64,000 nucleotides of DNA from Chryseobacterium fluminis (GCF_026314945.1 NZ_CP111121.1:1054001-1118000); one strand, 5' to 3'. Positions 1-8,850 are shown, counted from the stretch's first letter. Numbers and translations are program-made. Notes: a model not told the origin generated them from the letters alone.

Positions 1-733
1 GAACAGAAAATACCCAGACAGGAATCACTTTAATCAGCATGGTGAAAAATGCGCTTCTTTTCATTCTGAAATACTCCCGGATGAATGTTCCGCCCTGAAA
101 TTCGGCAGCAAAGCTTACCGCCATCGCCAGCAGAATCACCTGTTGCAATACGACTGCCAGCATCGCGGGCCACATAAAAATCAGGTAATTTCCGGTGGTA
201 TTGAACAGGGTGATATAATTCGCTTTAAAGGGCTCATATTGGGTAGCCGCTCTCGTGGCCGGCATCCCTGCCTTTTGAAGCGCTTTAATGGATACACCGG
301 CAGAAAATGTCCCGATAGTCAGCTGCAATGCTTTCGAGGCAAAATTGGCTGTCAGCACATTTCCTGTATTGACATAGACATTAAGTTCGGGGTATTTTTT
401 CTGAAGAACGGCCGCTTCAAATTTGGAAGGAATGATCACCACGGCGGCGGCTTCATGCTTTATCACCTCATCTTTTATACTGAAAGGTTCCTGCAGATAA
501 GGAATGACTTTTATGCTTTTATTATCTTCCAGCATTTCCGTCAGCTGGTTTGATAAAGGAGTATTATCCCTGTCGATCACCAGTACCGGTGTATTTTCAA
601 CTTTTCCGCTTTTGTAGACAAACCCCAGTAAAGTGGCATAAAAAACAGGCGCCAGAAAGAACACCGTCCTTAAAGTCGAATTGCCGGTAAACAGCCTGAA
701 TTCTCGTTTTAAAAGTCGGAAAAATTCTTTCAT
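1..733 (-). CDS. ABC-2 type transporter permease, C-terminus cut by window edge
   Basis: About 244 codons are visible from the ATG at 731-733; the rest lies before base 1. Residues about 20-40 form one hydrophobic segment, followed by a long extracytoplasmic stretch containing VLVIDRDNTPLS, and then hydrophobic segments near residues 190-220. This is the layout of ABC-2 permeases of the YhhJ/YhiH type, which pair with an ATPase and a HlyD adaptor for drug or lipid export. The gene sits 1 bp downstream of the HlyD-like gene and completes a porin-adaptor-permease order, so co-transcription is very likely. The substrate cannot be told from sequence. Confidence 0.85.
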   Translation of the reverse strand, partial: MKEFFRLLKREFRLFTGNSTLRTVFFLAPVFYATLLGFVYKSGKVENTPVLVIDRDNTPLSNQLTEMLEDNKSIKVIPYLQEPFSIKDEVIKHEAAAVVIIPSKFEAAVLQKKYPELNVYVNTGNVLTANFASKALQLTIGTFSAGVSIKALQKAGMPATRAATQYEPFKANYITLFNTTGNYLIFMWPAMLAVVLQQVILLAMAVSFAAEFQGGTFIREYFRMKRSAFFTMLIKVIPVWVFSV

Positions 734-734
734 A

Positions 735-1694
735 TTATTTTAGGATCACGTTTGAATTTACCAGGATATCTTTTGCCTTACTCATCTCTTTCGGCTTTAC
801 TTTAATCTCATAAATCGCATCCTGCAGCTGGTAATCCGGATATGCCGTAGTAATATCCGCATACTTTGTCAGCTGTTTGATGTACAAAACCGTTCCTTCA
901 AGATTTTCTTTGTTGTAAGGAATCTCCATGCTAACGGTCTGTCCCTTTTTATATCTGGAAATCTGACTTTCAGGAACCGTAAATCTGAAATAGGTACTTT
1001 CGGGAATATACCCGTTGAACAAAGCAAATCCTGCGGTGGCCAACTCCCCGGTATTGAGGCTAATGGTTTCAATTTCCATATCGTTGGTGGCAATGACATA
1101 TCTTTCCGAGTAAGCGACATTCGCTTCCTGTAATGCTCCTTTTGCCTGTGAAGCCTGGCCGGCAGCCATTTCCACTTTCTCAGATCGGGTTCCTCTTTTC
1201 ACATCATCCAGTTCGGCAACCACGGCATCATACTGGGCTTTTGCACCCTGCATTTTAGCATATACCTCATCATACGCCTGCGGAGACATCAGGCTGTCGC
1301 GAAACATATTGGAAGCTCTCCGGAATGATTTCTGGGCATAGCTGTACTGCTCTTTCAGACCCTTATATTTTGCCTGGAGCTGTTTCAGCTGATCGGCCGT
1401 CGCTCCGTTTTTAGCCATTTGCTCCTGCGCTGTTGCCGCACTTACCGCCCCCTGCGCCTGCGCTATTTTTGCAGACACTTCCGGAATATCCAGCAAAGCG
1501 AGGGTATCCCCTTTTTTAACGGTCTGTCCTTCTGTAACGTATATTTTTAATATTCTTCCGGTAATTTTAGGCGCAAAGGAAATAACGTCTTTTTTTGTTT
1601 TGCCTTCAGAATCGTTCAGCTTTTCAGTTTTTTTATCGCAACTTCCCAATACGAACAGAAGTATCAATAACAGGGAGATATTTTTTTGCATCAC
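735..1694 (-). CDS. HlyD-family membrane fusion lipoprotein
   Basis: This is the periplasmic adaptor of a tripartite efflux system. The N-terminus is a lipoprotein signal ending in LFVLGSC, with Cys19 the likely lipidated residue. Residues about 40-75 form the lipoyl/biotinyl-type hairpin (GRILKIYVTEGQTVKKGD). Residues 75-200 are an Ala/Gln/Lys-rich coiled coil, and a beta-barrel-like segment follows (FRFTVPESQISRYKKGQ). Length 319 fits the family. It lies between a TolC-like gene 8 bp upstream and an ABC-2 permease 1 bp downstream. Two adjacent Met codons leave the start ambiguous by one residue. Confidence 0.9.
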   Translation of the reverse strand: MMQKNISLLLILLFVLGSCDKKTEKLNDSEGKTKKDVISFAPKITGRILKIYVTEGQTVKKGDTLALLDIPEVSAKIAQAQGAVSAATAQEQMAKNGATADQLKQLQAKYKGLKEQYSYAQKSFRRASNMFRDSLMSPQAYDEVYAKMQGAKAQYDAVVAELDDVKRGTRSEKVEMAAGQASQAKGALQEANVAYSERYVIATNDMEIETISLNTGELATAGFALFNGYIPESTYFRFTVPESQISRYKKGQTVSMEIPYNKENLEGTVLYIKQLTKYADITTAYPDYQLQDAIYEIKVKPKEMSKAKDILVNSNVILK

Positions 1695-1702
1695 TTTAAT
1701 TT

Positions 1703-3118
1703 TTAGGGTTGATAAAGTTTGGCTATTTCCAGTTCCTGAGTGGATCTCATTAGCTCTATTCCAGCTCGTCGCTGATTAAAAACCGCATTTTGGTATTCAA
1801 GCTCGGAAATTTCAAGATCATTTTCAGCGTCGATCAGCTGGGACGATTTACTGACGCCGTATCTGAATTCTTTTTCTGCCTGAACCAAAGCATTTTTAGC
1901 CAGTTCTTTTTGCTTTGCCTTCAGAGTGATCTGGGCAGTTGCCACATCGTAACCGGTTTGATTATTGGCCAGATTCAGAGTCAGTTTCTTTACTGCATCT
2001 TCTTTTTGATTCTGAAGGATTTCTTTACCTATTTTTGCCGTCTCTTCAGCATGCTTTCCTTCTTTTCCATCGAGAATTTCCCATTTAAAGCCTACTCCGG
2101 CGGTAATGAAAGGAAAGATATTGATGTTTCTCGGTCTCCAGTCCAGTCTGGCTCCTTCATAGCCGATGACAGGAACGGCCGGGATTATATTTTCGGAAGT
2201 CTTAATTCTGCTGTCGTACAGCCCGATGTAATAGGCAGATGCCATGAGCTGGACCTTTGGAATGATCCATGTTCTTTCTGCTTTTATTTTGTAGTCTGCT
2301 GCTGCAATTCCGTGTTCCAGCGCGCGGATTTCTGCTCTCTGCTCAATTCCTTTTTCCGGGGATAAAAATTCTACAGGCTGTAAAACCGGCTCTATCATTT
2401 TCAGCCGTTCTTTACGGATTCCCGTCAGGATATACAGCTGGGTAAGAAGTAGTTCTTTTTTGCCTTCATATTCCACCACTTTGGCATCCAATGTGGCCTG
2501 GGCCAGTTCTATTTTCTTATGGTCATACGGTGTTATCAGCCCGTATCCCAATGCTTTATCAGCGGTCTTCCGGTTAACATCCAGCCTTTTTTTACTTTCA
2601 TCCAGCACTTTTTTAGACTGGTGAATTAATGCCAGCTGATCATATGCTTTTGAAATATTAGCTACGACTTCATCTCTTGTTTTTTCGAGTAAAATATCTT
2701 CTGACATTTTCTTTTCCTCGACCGCTTTTTTCAGGTATTTGACTTTCCCTCCCGAGTACAGCAACATTTTTGCATCTGCTTTTGCTATTCCCGAAAATCC
2801 GGACACATTTAAGTTATTATTAAAAGAACCTTCCGGAATTCTTATAAATGGTGTAAGATTGATCTCAGGTGACGTCAGCCGCGCAGTTCCGTTGAGATAT
2901 CCTGCCTGTCCGCTGATTTCCAGGGTAGGAAGAAAAATATCCTTTAGCTTGTGGGCATCAATATCGGTGAGTCTGTTTTGGGTAATCTGCATTTTAAGTT
3001 CGGAATCCCGAACCATGGCACTGTCTAAAAGTTCCCTGAAATCCGGTGCGGCCTGAGCCCAACCTAAGACGGGAAATGCTAAAAAACCAAACGTAAAAAT
3101 CAATACATTGTTTTTCAT
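1703..3118 (-). CDS. TolC-family outer membrane efflux protein
   Basis: This is the outer membrane channel of the efflux operon. The frame is open to 3136, but the ATG at 3116-3118 begins a normal signal peptide (MKNNVLIFTFGFLAFPVLG ending WAQA), so it is chosen as the start. A TAnnTTTG element lies just upstream. The mature protein has long amphipathic helices typical of the TolC barrel (for example KSSQLIDAENDLEISELEYQ near the C-terminus), in two repeats. It is the first gene of a minus-strand operon with the HlyD adaptor and ABC-2 permease. Confidence 0.9.
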   Translation of the reverse strand: MKNNVLIFTFGFLAFPVLGWAQAAPDFRELLDSAMVRDSELKMQITQNRLTDIDAHKLKDIFLPTLEISGQAGYLNGTARLTSPEINLTPFIRIPEGSFNNNLNVSGFSGIAKADAKMLLYSGGKVKYLKKAVEEKKMSEDILLEKTRDEVVANISKAYDQLALIHQSKKVLDESKKRLDVNRKTADKALGYGLITPYDHKKIELAQATLDAKVVEYEGKKELLLTQLYILTGIRKERLKMIEPVLQPVEFLSPEKGIEQRAEIRALEHGIAAADYKIKAERTWIIPKVQLMASAYYIGLYDSRIKTSENIIPAVPVIGYEGARLDWRPRNINIFPFITAGVGFKWEILDGKEGKHAEETAKIGKEILQNQKEDAVKKLTLNLANNQTGYDVATAQITLKAKQKELAKNALVQAEKEFRYGVSKSSQLIDAENDLEISELEYQNAVFNQRRAGIELMRSTQELEIAKLYQP

Positions 3119-3133
3119 GGTCCATGTTTCTAA

Positions 3134-3141
3134 CAAATATA
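3134..3141 (-). promoter_or_regulatory. candidate -7 element of the efflux operon
   Basis: On the minus strand the sequence reads TATATTTG, a full match to the Bacteroidota -7 consensus TAnnTTTG, 16 bp upstream of the tolC-like start codon. No good TTTG -33 box is seen at the usual 19-bp spacing, so this is tentative and would imply a very short 5' leader. Confidence 0.35.
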
Positions 3142-3205
3142 ATGCAAAAAAGCCTTCCCTCTGAGAAGAAAAGCCACGAAATGGTGAATTTAAAAAACGT
3201 TTAAC

Positions 3206-3220
3206 TTCGGTTTAACCGAA
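3206..3220. promoter_or_regulatory. perfect palindrome TTCGGTT-T-AACCGAA upstream of efflux operon
   Basis: This 15-bp perfect inverted repeat lies about 90 bp upstream of the tolC-like start. It has the size and symmetry of a dimeric repressor operator. No TetR or MarR gene is visible in the window, so the regulator is unknown. The rest of 3137-3424 shows no gene. Confidence 0.35.
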
Positions 3221-3424
3221 AGCCTTTACTGAAGGGGTTTTAAATGAAATCGTTTAACTGGTATTTGGATTGTGTTTTTATGAAAAAAAAATTCTGCATC
3301 CCATGATATGCTCAATATTTACTGCTTTCCGGAACCTGCAGGAATCTTTTTTAATCAAGCTCTTTTCTTTGAAGATCAGTTATGATGAATATTTTATGGT
3401 ATAAGCATCTGAAATTAATTTGTA

Positions 3425-4231
3425 TCAATCGGGATATTTTATAGCCTCCGACAACTCTATCGGGTTATTATGTTTTTTCAGACGGTATTGGATTGATTTT
3501 GTTATCTCTCTAAAATCAGGCTTTACTTCTTTTCCTTTTTCATCTATAAATTTTGTTTTTGCATTTTCTGATTTCATTTCCCTCAGAGGATCACTGTAAT
3601 AATCCAGATATACTTTCTGTAATTGTTTTTCTTTGACAGTAAGTGCTTCCTTATACATATTCTCAAAGTCCAGCGTGTCAAATCTCTTCTTTATGGAAAG
3701 AAGACTAAATCTGTAAGAGCCGGTAGAATCTTCCATATCAATGATTAGTCCGGGTAAATTTCGGAATATATACGGTCCTGCCTGGATCGGCACCTCCTGA
3801 GTATACCATGTTTCCCAGGTTCTGCCTTTGTATTTTAAAATGGCTTTTCTACATAAGTAGGAATTAATCTTTTTTGTTTCGGGTTTTAATTCCCAATCAA
3901 ACTTTACCACATCTCTTACTCTATATATATCCTTAATAAAAATATAATATTTAAAACTTAGGTTTTCTTTGTCATTAACAACTAAGAAACTATTATCTTC
4001 TACAGCAGAATTATTAAACCCTGCATTTTTAAGAGAATCTTTAATATATTGCTGTTCTGTAAGAAATTTAGACTTACCTCCCTGAACCAGGAGTACCATT
4101 TTCTTATTTGAAACTTCAGGGCTTAAAGAATCTTCTTTATAAGTAAGCTGATAATCGAGTCTAAAGTTTTGGGTATAAAAATTACAGGACAAAAAGATCA
4201 GTATTAAACTTTTTAGTATTTTATAATTCAT
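3425..4231 (-). CDS. GLPGLI family protein (paralogue 1)
   Basis: This 268-residue secreted protein has an N-terminal hydrophobic signal (residues about 8-20). The family hallmark appears as RNLPGLIIDMEDSTGSYRF near residue 160, preceded by the conserved tract GRTWETWYTQEVPIQAGPY. GLPGLI proteins are common in flavobacteria and have no established function; they are exported. Its C-terminus (NNPIELSEAIKYPD) nearly matches the end of paralogue 3 at 5652-6485, which marks recent paralogy. A truncated copy of the 5' end of this gene lies at 5410-5620. Confidence 0.85.
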   Translation of the reverse strand: MNYKILKSLILIFLSCNFYTQNFRLDYQLTYKEDSLSPEVSNKKMVLLVQGGKSKFLTEQQYIKDSLKNAGFNNSAVEDNSFLVVNDKENLSFKYYIFIKDIYRVRDVVKFDWELKPETKKINSYLCRKAILKYKGRTWETWYTQEVPIQAGPYIFRNLPGLIIDMEDSTGSYRFSLLSIKKRFDTLDFENMYKEALTVKEKQLQKVYLDYYSDPLREMKSENAKTKFIDEKGKEVKPDFREITKSIQYRLKKHNNPIELSEAIKYPD

Positions 4232-4258
4232 AATTAAATACAGATTTATGATTAAATT

Positions 4259-4438
4259 TTAATTAAACTCTGCGGTGTATGGATTATAGTTGCATTTAAC
4301 CCTATATCCAGTCTTATCTTTCTCCGGTAGATATGTCGTTGTGCAGCAATACCTGAATTCACAAACATTACATGGAGTAATATTATCTCTGTTGATATTC
4401 CATAATTTTGATAATTTCACATCCATTGATCCATTAAT
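4259..4438 (-). pseudogene. C-terminal remnant of a SPASM-type peptide maturase (gwsS-like)
   Basis: This gene-sized gap between two GLPGLI genes encodes, in one open frame ending at TAA 4259-4261, KLWNINRDNITPCNVCEF, then RYCC, and finally KCNYNPYTAEFN. That is the end of the SPASM domain of the grasp-with-spasm maturase. The intact copy at 6463-7512 has KVCKDC-type CEFRY spacing followed by KCGYDPYTGEWEEW. Only about 50 codons survive; upstream there is an in-frame stop. It shows that a second maturase gene once sat next to GLPGLI paralogue 1, in the same order as the intact maturase and GLPGLI paralogue 3. Confidence 0.75.
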
Positions 4439-5329
4439 TTACTTTGAATTTAAAATACTATTTTGTATTTTACATTTTCTAGAATCTTTTTCTAAACAAT
4501 TATTATCTTTGGATAAACGTGAGTAAATCTCTTTTTTTTCATTTTCTATTTCGGATTTACTAAACCCTCCTGTCATCACGAACTTTGTTCCATCGCCAGT
4601 AATAATTGTTCCCTGCTTCATACTTTTTACGGGATCTTTCAAGTATGATTCATATAGCTTAATATATTGATCTTCATTGATCTTTATATATTTTGAAAAA
4701 TTGAATTTTGTTAGCTCTTCAATTTTACTTACTCCAATCAAATTGAATTCAAAATTTTTATCTGTATCATATAACTTTGTAATTAACCCTGGAAGGTCTC
4801 CGAATTTATAAGGCCCAATATTAAAAGGGAGATCATTTGTAAAGTATGCTTTCCAGTTTCTTCCACCAAATGAAATATCCGCAGATTTACAGTTATATTC
4901 TAATACCTCTACATTTTCAGTTTCTAGCTTCCAATTGTTTTTAATTTCCTGCTGATAAGTATAAAAATCTCCATCAATTGTAGAATGAATATTATATATA
5001 TTGTTTTTCTTGGTTATAATTTCTTTGATAAAAGAGGTTTTAAAATCACTCATGTTAACATTCATACTAGAAACTTTCATTAATGAGCTGATTTTTTTTT
5101 TAAGTGAATCATTCTTCAAATAATTGCTGCTGTAAAATAATGATTCATTAGTTTTTGTATCATGATCAAGAATATAGATGTCTCTTTTCTTTATGTCACT
5201 TTGAGAAGAATTTGGAATTAATTTTAGCTCATAGTAAAACCTAAATTTCTGCGCTTGTAAAAAGCTACAATGAAATGCTAAAATTAAAAGTATAAAAGCT
5301 TTTGATATTGATGTGTTTTTCTTTTCCAT
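4439..5329 (-). CDS. GLPGLI family protein (paralogue 2)
   Basis: This is a secreted GLPGLI-family protein of about 296 residues. The frame is open to 5386, but the ATG at 5327-5329 begins a proper signal peptide (MEKKNTSISKAFILLILAF, ending LQAQ), so it is preferred. The hallmark is GDLPGLITKLYDTDKNFEF, preceded by GRNWKAYFTNDLPFNIGPY. It is more diverged than paralogues 1 and 3. The 3' end carries a Cys/Lys-rich tail (NNCLEKDSRKCKIQN) absent from the others. It lies between a maturase remnant and a duplicated fragment. Confidence 0.8.
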   Translation of the reverse strand: MEKKNTSISKAFILLILAFHCSFLQAQKFRFYYELKLIPNSSQSDIKKRDIYILDHDTKTNESLFYSSNYLKNDSLKKKISSLMKVSSMNVNMSDFKTSFIKEIITKKNNIYNIHSTIDGDFYTYQQEIKNNWKLETENVEVLEYNCKSADISFGGRNWKAYFTNDLPFNIGPYKFGDLPGLITKLYDTDKNFEFNLIGVSKIEELTKFNFSKYIKINEDQYIKLYESYLKDPVKSMKQGTIITGDGTKFVMTGGFSKSEIENEKKEIYSRLSKDNNCLEKDSRKCKIQNSILNSK

Positions 5330-5409
5330 TATTATGAAGCTTTTTAAGCCTTTAATTTTTTTGATTAGTTTTAAGGAAAACGCCAAAAAGTGCAGATTCT
5401 TCCAAGTAC

Positions 5410-5620
5410 AAATTTAGACTTACCTCCCTGAACCAGGAGTACCATTTTCTTATTTGAAACTTCAGGGCTTAAAGAATCTTCTTTATAAGTAAGCTGATGA
5501 TCGAGTCTAAAGTTTGGGGTATAAAATTACAGGACAAGAAGATCAGTATTAAACTTTTTAGTATTTTATAATTCATTAAATACAGATTTATGATTAAATT
5601 TTAATTAAACTCTGCGGATA
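5410..5620 (-). pseudogene. duplicated 5' fragment of GLPGLI paralogue 1
   Basis: About 210 bp here repeat 4066-4275 almost base for base: the first roughly 55 codons of GLPGLI paralogue 1, its upstream leader and the last few codons of the maturase remnant (shared AATTAAACTCTGCGG). Differences are a few substitutions and small deletions, including one lost A in a run and a shortened TTCATAATTAAATAC stretch reading TTCATTAAATAC. These break the reading frame, so it is a non-coding remnant. Near-identity implies a recent duplication. Confidence 0.85.
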
Positions 5621-5651
5621 TTAAAAAAATTCTTAAAACGGTGTGTTACTT

Positions 5652-6485
5652 TTAATTTTTAAGATATTGTATCGCTTCAGATAATTCGATTGGGTTATTA
5701 TTTTCTCTTATATATTTTTGCTCATTTTTGGTCAGCTCGTTGTAGTCTGGTTTGAACTCTTTACCATTTTCATCTTGCCAACGTACTTTTACATTGCCCG
5801 ATTTCATTTCTCGATATGGATCATTATAATGGTCTAAAAGAACTTTATCGAGTTGCTTTTCTGATACCTCAAAAGGCTTTGAGGATAGATAATTAATATC
5901 TGTAGTTTCATCTTTTTTTATTCCTGTAAAACTGAATTCATAATTATTTTTAGAATCCTTCATGTAAACTATTAAACCTGGTAATCCGTTAAAAATAGAC
6001 GGACCATCCTGTAAACTAATATCGGGTGTAAACCATGCTTCCCATAGACGGCCGGCATGATTAAGAGTAGCTTTTTGGCAGGTATAATTTTCTATTTTTT
6101 TTGTTTCATTACTGATCTTCCAATTAAAGGCAGGTGTATTTTCTGAAGTTTTATAAAAATCTCTTAGTAAGCTAATAAATTTAAACACTTTTTTTGCCTC
6201 CGTATCTTTTATAACCATAAAATCATAATCATACTTGATCTGGGTTTTCATTCCTTTCTTCTTGTTTTCAATCACTAAAGAGTCATTATCAAGCTGTTCC
6301 TGAGAATAAAATTTTGATTTGTGGTTGTTTACCAACAATATCATGTTTTTTTGTTTAGTTTCTTTTTTCAAAGAATCTGTTATATAGCTCATACGGTAAT
6401 ATACCCTGTAATTCTGTGCCTTAGACAGGCTGGAAACAAGTAGTATCAGTGTACCGGTAATTTTAAATAAAATTTTCCAATTCAT
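5652..6485 (-). CDS. GLPGLI family protein (paralogue 3)
   Basis: This 277-residue exported protein has a signal peptide (residues about 8-23, ending SKAQ) and the hallmark NGLPGLIVYMKDSKNNYEF. The tract GRLWEAWFTPDISLQDGPS lies before it. Its start codon lies inside the 3' end of the SPASM maturase gene (overlap of 23 bp), so it is probably translated with the maturase. That ties GLPGLI proteins to the peptide-maturation locus. Function is unknown. Confidence 0.85.
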   Translation of the reverse strand: MNWKILFKITGTLILLVSSLSKAQNYRVYYRMSYITDSLKKETKQKNMILLVNNHKSKFYSQEQLDNDSLVIENKKKGMKTQIKYDYDFMVIKDTEAKKVFKFISLLRDFYKTSENTPAFNWKISNETKKIENYTCQKATLNHAGRLWEAWFTPDISLQDGPSIFNGLPGLIVYMKDSKNNYEFSFTGIKKDETTDINYLSSKPFEVSEKQLDKVLLDHYNDPYREMKSGNVKVRWQDENGKEFKPDYNELTKNEQKYIRENNNPIELSEAIQYLKN

Positions 6486-7506
6486 AATGTTTTATTGCTT
6501 TTTGTTTTAAAGGATTGGTGCTCCATTCTTCCCATTCTCCGGTGTAAGGATCGTAGCCGCATTTTAAAGGTTTCGAAATATCCAGGCCTTCATTAATATG
6601 GGTTCGTTCGGTGTAGGCCCTGCAATCGGTACATATATATCTGAATTCGCAATCTTTGCAGACTTCGATCTTGTCTTTGGTTATATTTCTGTATCTGTTA
6701 AAAAGAGGGTGTTCAAAAACTTCTTTTTTTGTTACATCCAGTAAGTTTCCGTACGAATACTGCAATGCAGGGCAAGTGCGGAAGTTCAAGTTTTCATCAA
6801 TATAAAGTTTTTCTTTCAAGCAACTATTAAATAAATTTGATTTAGAAAACGTCTTAAGATCAGTACTAAAATAATTCTCTTCAATGAGCCCACAAAATTT
6901 CTCATTAATAACGTTATTCTTAACTCTTACGAAAGTTAGCAGACCTTCTTTTTCGGTATATATATTATTTTCAGGGGCATTATATAAAAACACTACCTGA
7001 ACTCTTGAATATTTTATTACTATCGATTGTAAGAGATCCTGATTAAAATTATTGTAATAAAGCATAAGTTCAATTGTCCTAACAGCTGACGAATTAAACA
7101 ATTCCAAAAATCCTTCTAGTTCGGTCAAATCAGCAAAATCTGGATTAAACCTCAATTGCAAGTACTGGTTATTCAGGTCGCCTATGAGATTTAATAAAAT
7201 GATTTTTTTAGAAATTAATTTTTTGCTACAGGCTACAATAACTTCGTTTATTATTCTCGGTGAAAACCATATAAGATCTTTATCGAGGACATTTTCGGAT
7301 TTATTATATGAGCCATAATGTTCTTTTTCTAAAAAGGATATCAAATCAACTGTTTCAGTATTTTTATTTATTGTTTTTGATGTACAATCAACAGCCATAT
7401 TTTTTAAAATATGTACATATTTTTCGTTAAAAGTATCGCAAATTATCATATACTTAATACCATTTACTATAAAGCAGTCTTTGTGTAGATAAAACTTTTT
7501 ACTCAT
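6463..7506 (-). CDS. gwsS: grasp-with-spasm system SPASM-domain peptide maturase
   Basis: This protein of about 347 residues belongs to the grasp-with-spasm RiPP-type systems of Bacteroidota. The C-terminal third is a SPASM domain: FRTCPALQYSYGNLLDV, then EVCKDCEFRYICTDCRAY, then KCGYDPYTGEWEEW, giving the Cys ladder that binds auxiliary iron-sulfur clusters. I see no CxxxCxxC radical-SAM motif in the N-terminal two thirds, so catalysis by the usual radical route is not supported by sequence. The second Met (MSKKF) is taken as the start; an alternative begins two codons earlier. Downstream it overlaps a GLPGLI gene; upstream lie the broken ATP-grasp gene and the precursor. Confidence 0.85.
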   Translation of the reverse strand: MSKKFYLHKDCFIVNGIKYMIICDTFNEKYVHILKNMAVDCTSKTINKNTETVDLISFLEKEHYGSYNKSENVLDKDLIWFSPRIINEVIVACSKKLISKKIILLNLIGDLNNQYLQLRFNPDFADLTELEGFLELFNSSAVRTIELMLYYNNFNQDLLQSIVIKYSRVQVVFLYNAPENNIYTEKEGLLTFVRVKNNVINEKFCGLIEENYFSTDLKTFSKSNLFNSCLKEKLYIDENLNFRTCPALQYSYGNLLDVTKKEVFEHPLFNRYRNITKDKIEVCKDCEFRYICTDCRAYTERTHINEGLDISKPLKCGYDPYTGEWEEWSTNPLKQKAIKHYELENFI

Positions 7507-7670
7507 AATCATTAATTTTCAAAAAAGGTGTAAACACTTTATTATAGGTCTTTGTTTTATATATCCTATTATTATGCTTTTCAGAATAGGCGATCCTATT
7601 TTTCTTAAAACTAATTCTACGGATTGTTTTTGTTGTTTTTTTATCCAGTAAAAAGTAGATCAAATGAAAT

Positions 7671-8404
7671 TTATTTTTTATAGTAAAAGCTTATGAGTGT
7701 ATCTGCAATTTTTTTTTCAAGATAAGTATTGGTAAAAATGGAATGATAAGTGAACTGCCCTGTAGGATTAATCTCCAGAAAAAAATATGTTCCATTTAGA
7801 CTTACAATCATATCTATTGACGCACAGTTTAGTTCAAACTTTTTGAGGAGCTTTTTCAGCTTAGTTTTTATTGAAACCGGAAGTTTATAATTTTCATATC
7901 TCATTCCCTCTATCTGTAATGCAATATTTACTCTATGATCAATTTCAGAAGTTTTCGGTTCAATGATTTTAGTCACATAAAATACTCCATCAATATAAAA
8001 TATTCTAAGTTCAAATGATTTTTCAATCTTTTCTTGGATAAGGGAAGTGGGAAAACTATCAGGCAATTCAAAGCCTTCTTTCTCAAAATCCACTAAAGAC
8101 GTTTTCATCAGACGACTTTCTCCATTAATAATAGGGTGGATACAATTTGTTATTGGCTTAGTTATGTATTCTTTAGTATTATCTAAATTCTTTAAATCTT
8201 TTAGAGAACTTATAAGAAATGTCCTAGGAATACTAAGCCCAAGCTTTTTCGCTTCTCCTAATTGTAATAATTTGTTTTCTGTCATTTTAAAAGGACAGGT
8301 TAACCACTTTATTCTTTTAATATTATACAGTTTGCTATATTTAACAACCAATCAACAACCAAGTCAGTTGTGGTATCACCATCTCTTGATATAATTAAAA
8401 TCAT
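7671..8404 (-). pseudogene. gwsG: grasp-with-spasm ATP-grasp peptide maturase, frameshifted with N-terminal domain lost
   Basis: The ATG at 8402-8404 begins MILIISRDGDTTTDLVVDWL, the typical first 20 residues of this ATP-grasp maturase family. It also overlaps the upstream lipoprotein stop as ATGA, which marks the ancestral start. That frame then stops after 31 codons. The rest of the protein continues in another frame (open from TTG 8351 to 7671, 226 residues) with the ATP-grasp core: KLLQLGEAKKLGLSIPRT, YITKPI, and the metal-binding end SLNGTYFFLEINPTGQF. Roughly 70-100 codons of the pre-ATP-grasp domain seem to be missing between the two parts. A short C-terminal protein from a TTG start remains possible but would lack the N-terminal lobe. 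Confidence 0.75.
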
Positions 8405-8850
8405 TTATGGTTAATATTTTGCCCATCAAAATGGAAGTTCTTTGTAAGGAAATTCCAATCAGACCTGGGAATTTCTTTAGTAGCAACTAGCGAAATCTTT
8501 TTCTTACCAATAATGGTATCTTTAACCAAATATTTACTTTCTGACTTTGAGATGTCATTATTCAACAGGATGTAATATTCATAACTTGGACTGTCTGTTT
8601 TGGCATATAATAAAATATTTTTAAAAGGTATTCTCCCTTTTCTTATTTTTTTAATTTCTTTCTTACTTTCGGGAAATTGAAAATCCCAAAATGTAGATGA
8701 TTTAATTCCGAGACTGTCATTTCTATATAACAGATATTTATTAGTTTTATCAAATTGATTGTATCGAGATAAAGGATCAAAAATATCAGAACTACAACTA
8801 ACAAGCAATAAAGCTATAAATCCATTAAGTAAATAAGATCTATTTTTCAT
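8401..8850 (-). CDS. small lipoprotein in the grasp-with-spasm locus
   Basis: This protein of about 149 residues has a lipoprotein signal (FIALLLVSCSSD). The ATG at 8848-8850 is chosen because it opens directly onto that signal; the frame is open to 8910. The mature part is Lys-rich with a Ser/Tyr-rich middle (YAKTDSPSYEYYILLNN). I do not recognise the family. Its stop overlaps the original start of the ATP-grasp gene (ATGA), and the precursor peptide gene lies 98 bp upstream, so it is an integral member of the operon, perhaps acting in export or immunity (inference). Confidence 0.65.
   Translation of the reverse strand: MKNRSYLLNGFIALLLVSCSSDIFDPLSRYNQFDKTNKYLLYRNDSLGIKSSTFWDFQFPESKKEIKKIRKGRIPFKNILLYAKTDSPSYEYYILLNNDISKSESKYLVKDTIIGKKKISLVATKEIPRSDWNFLTKNFHFDGQNINHK

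Noticed and set aside
143..553. Plus-strand frame of 136 codons
   Set aside because: Antisense to the ABC-2 permease frame, which has clear membrane segments and operon context.
1790..2365. Plus-strand frame of 191 codons
   Set aside because: Antisense shadow of the TolC-like gene; composition is Phe/Ser/Cys-rich, as expected of such shadows.
4290..4526. Plus-strand frame of 78 codons
   Set aside because: The minus strand over the same bases encodes a recognisable SPASM remnant and the end of a GLPGLI gene.
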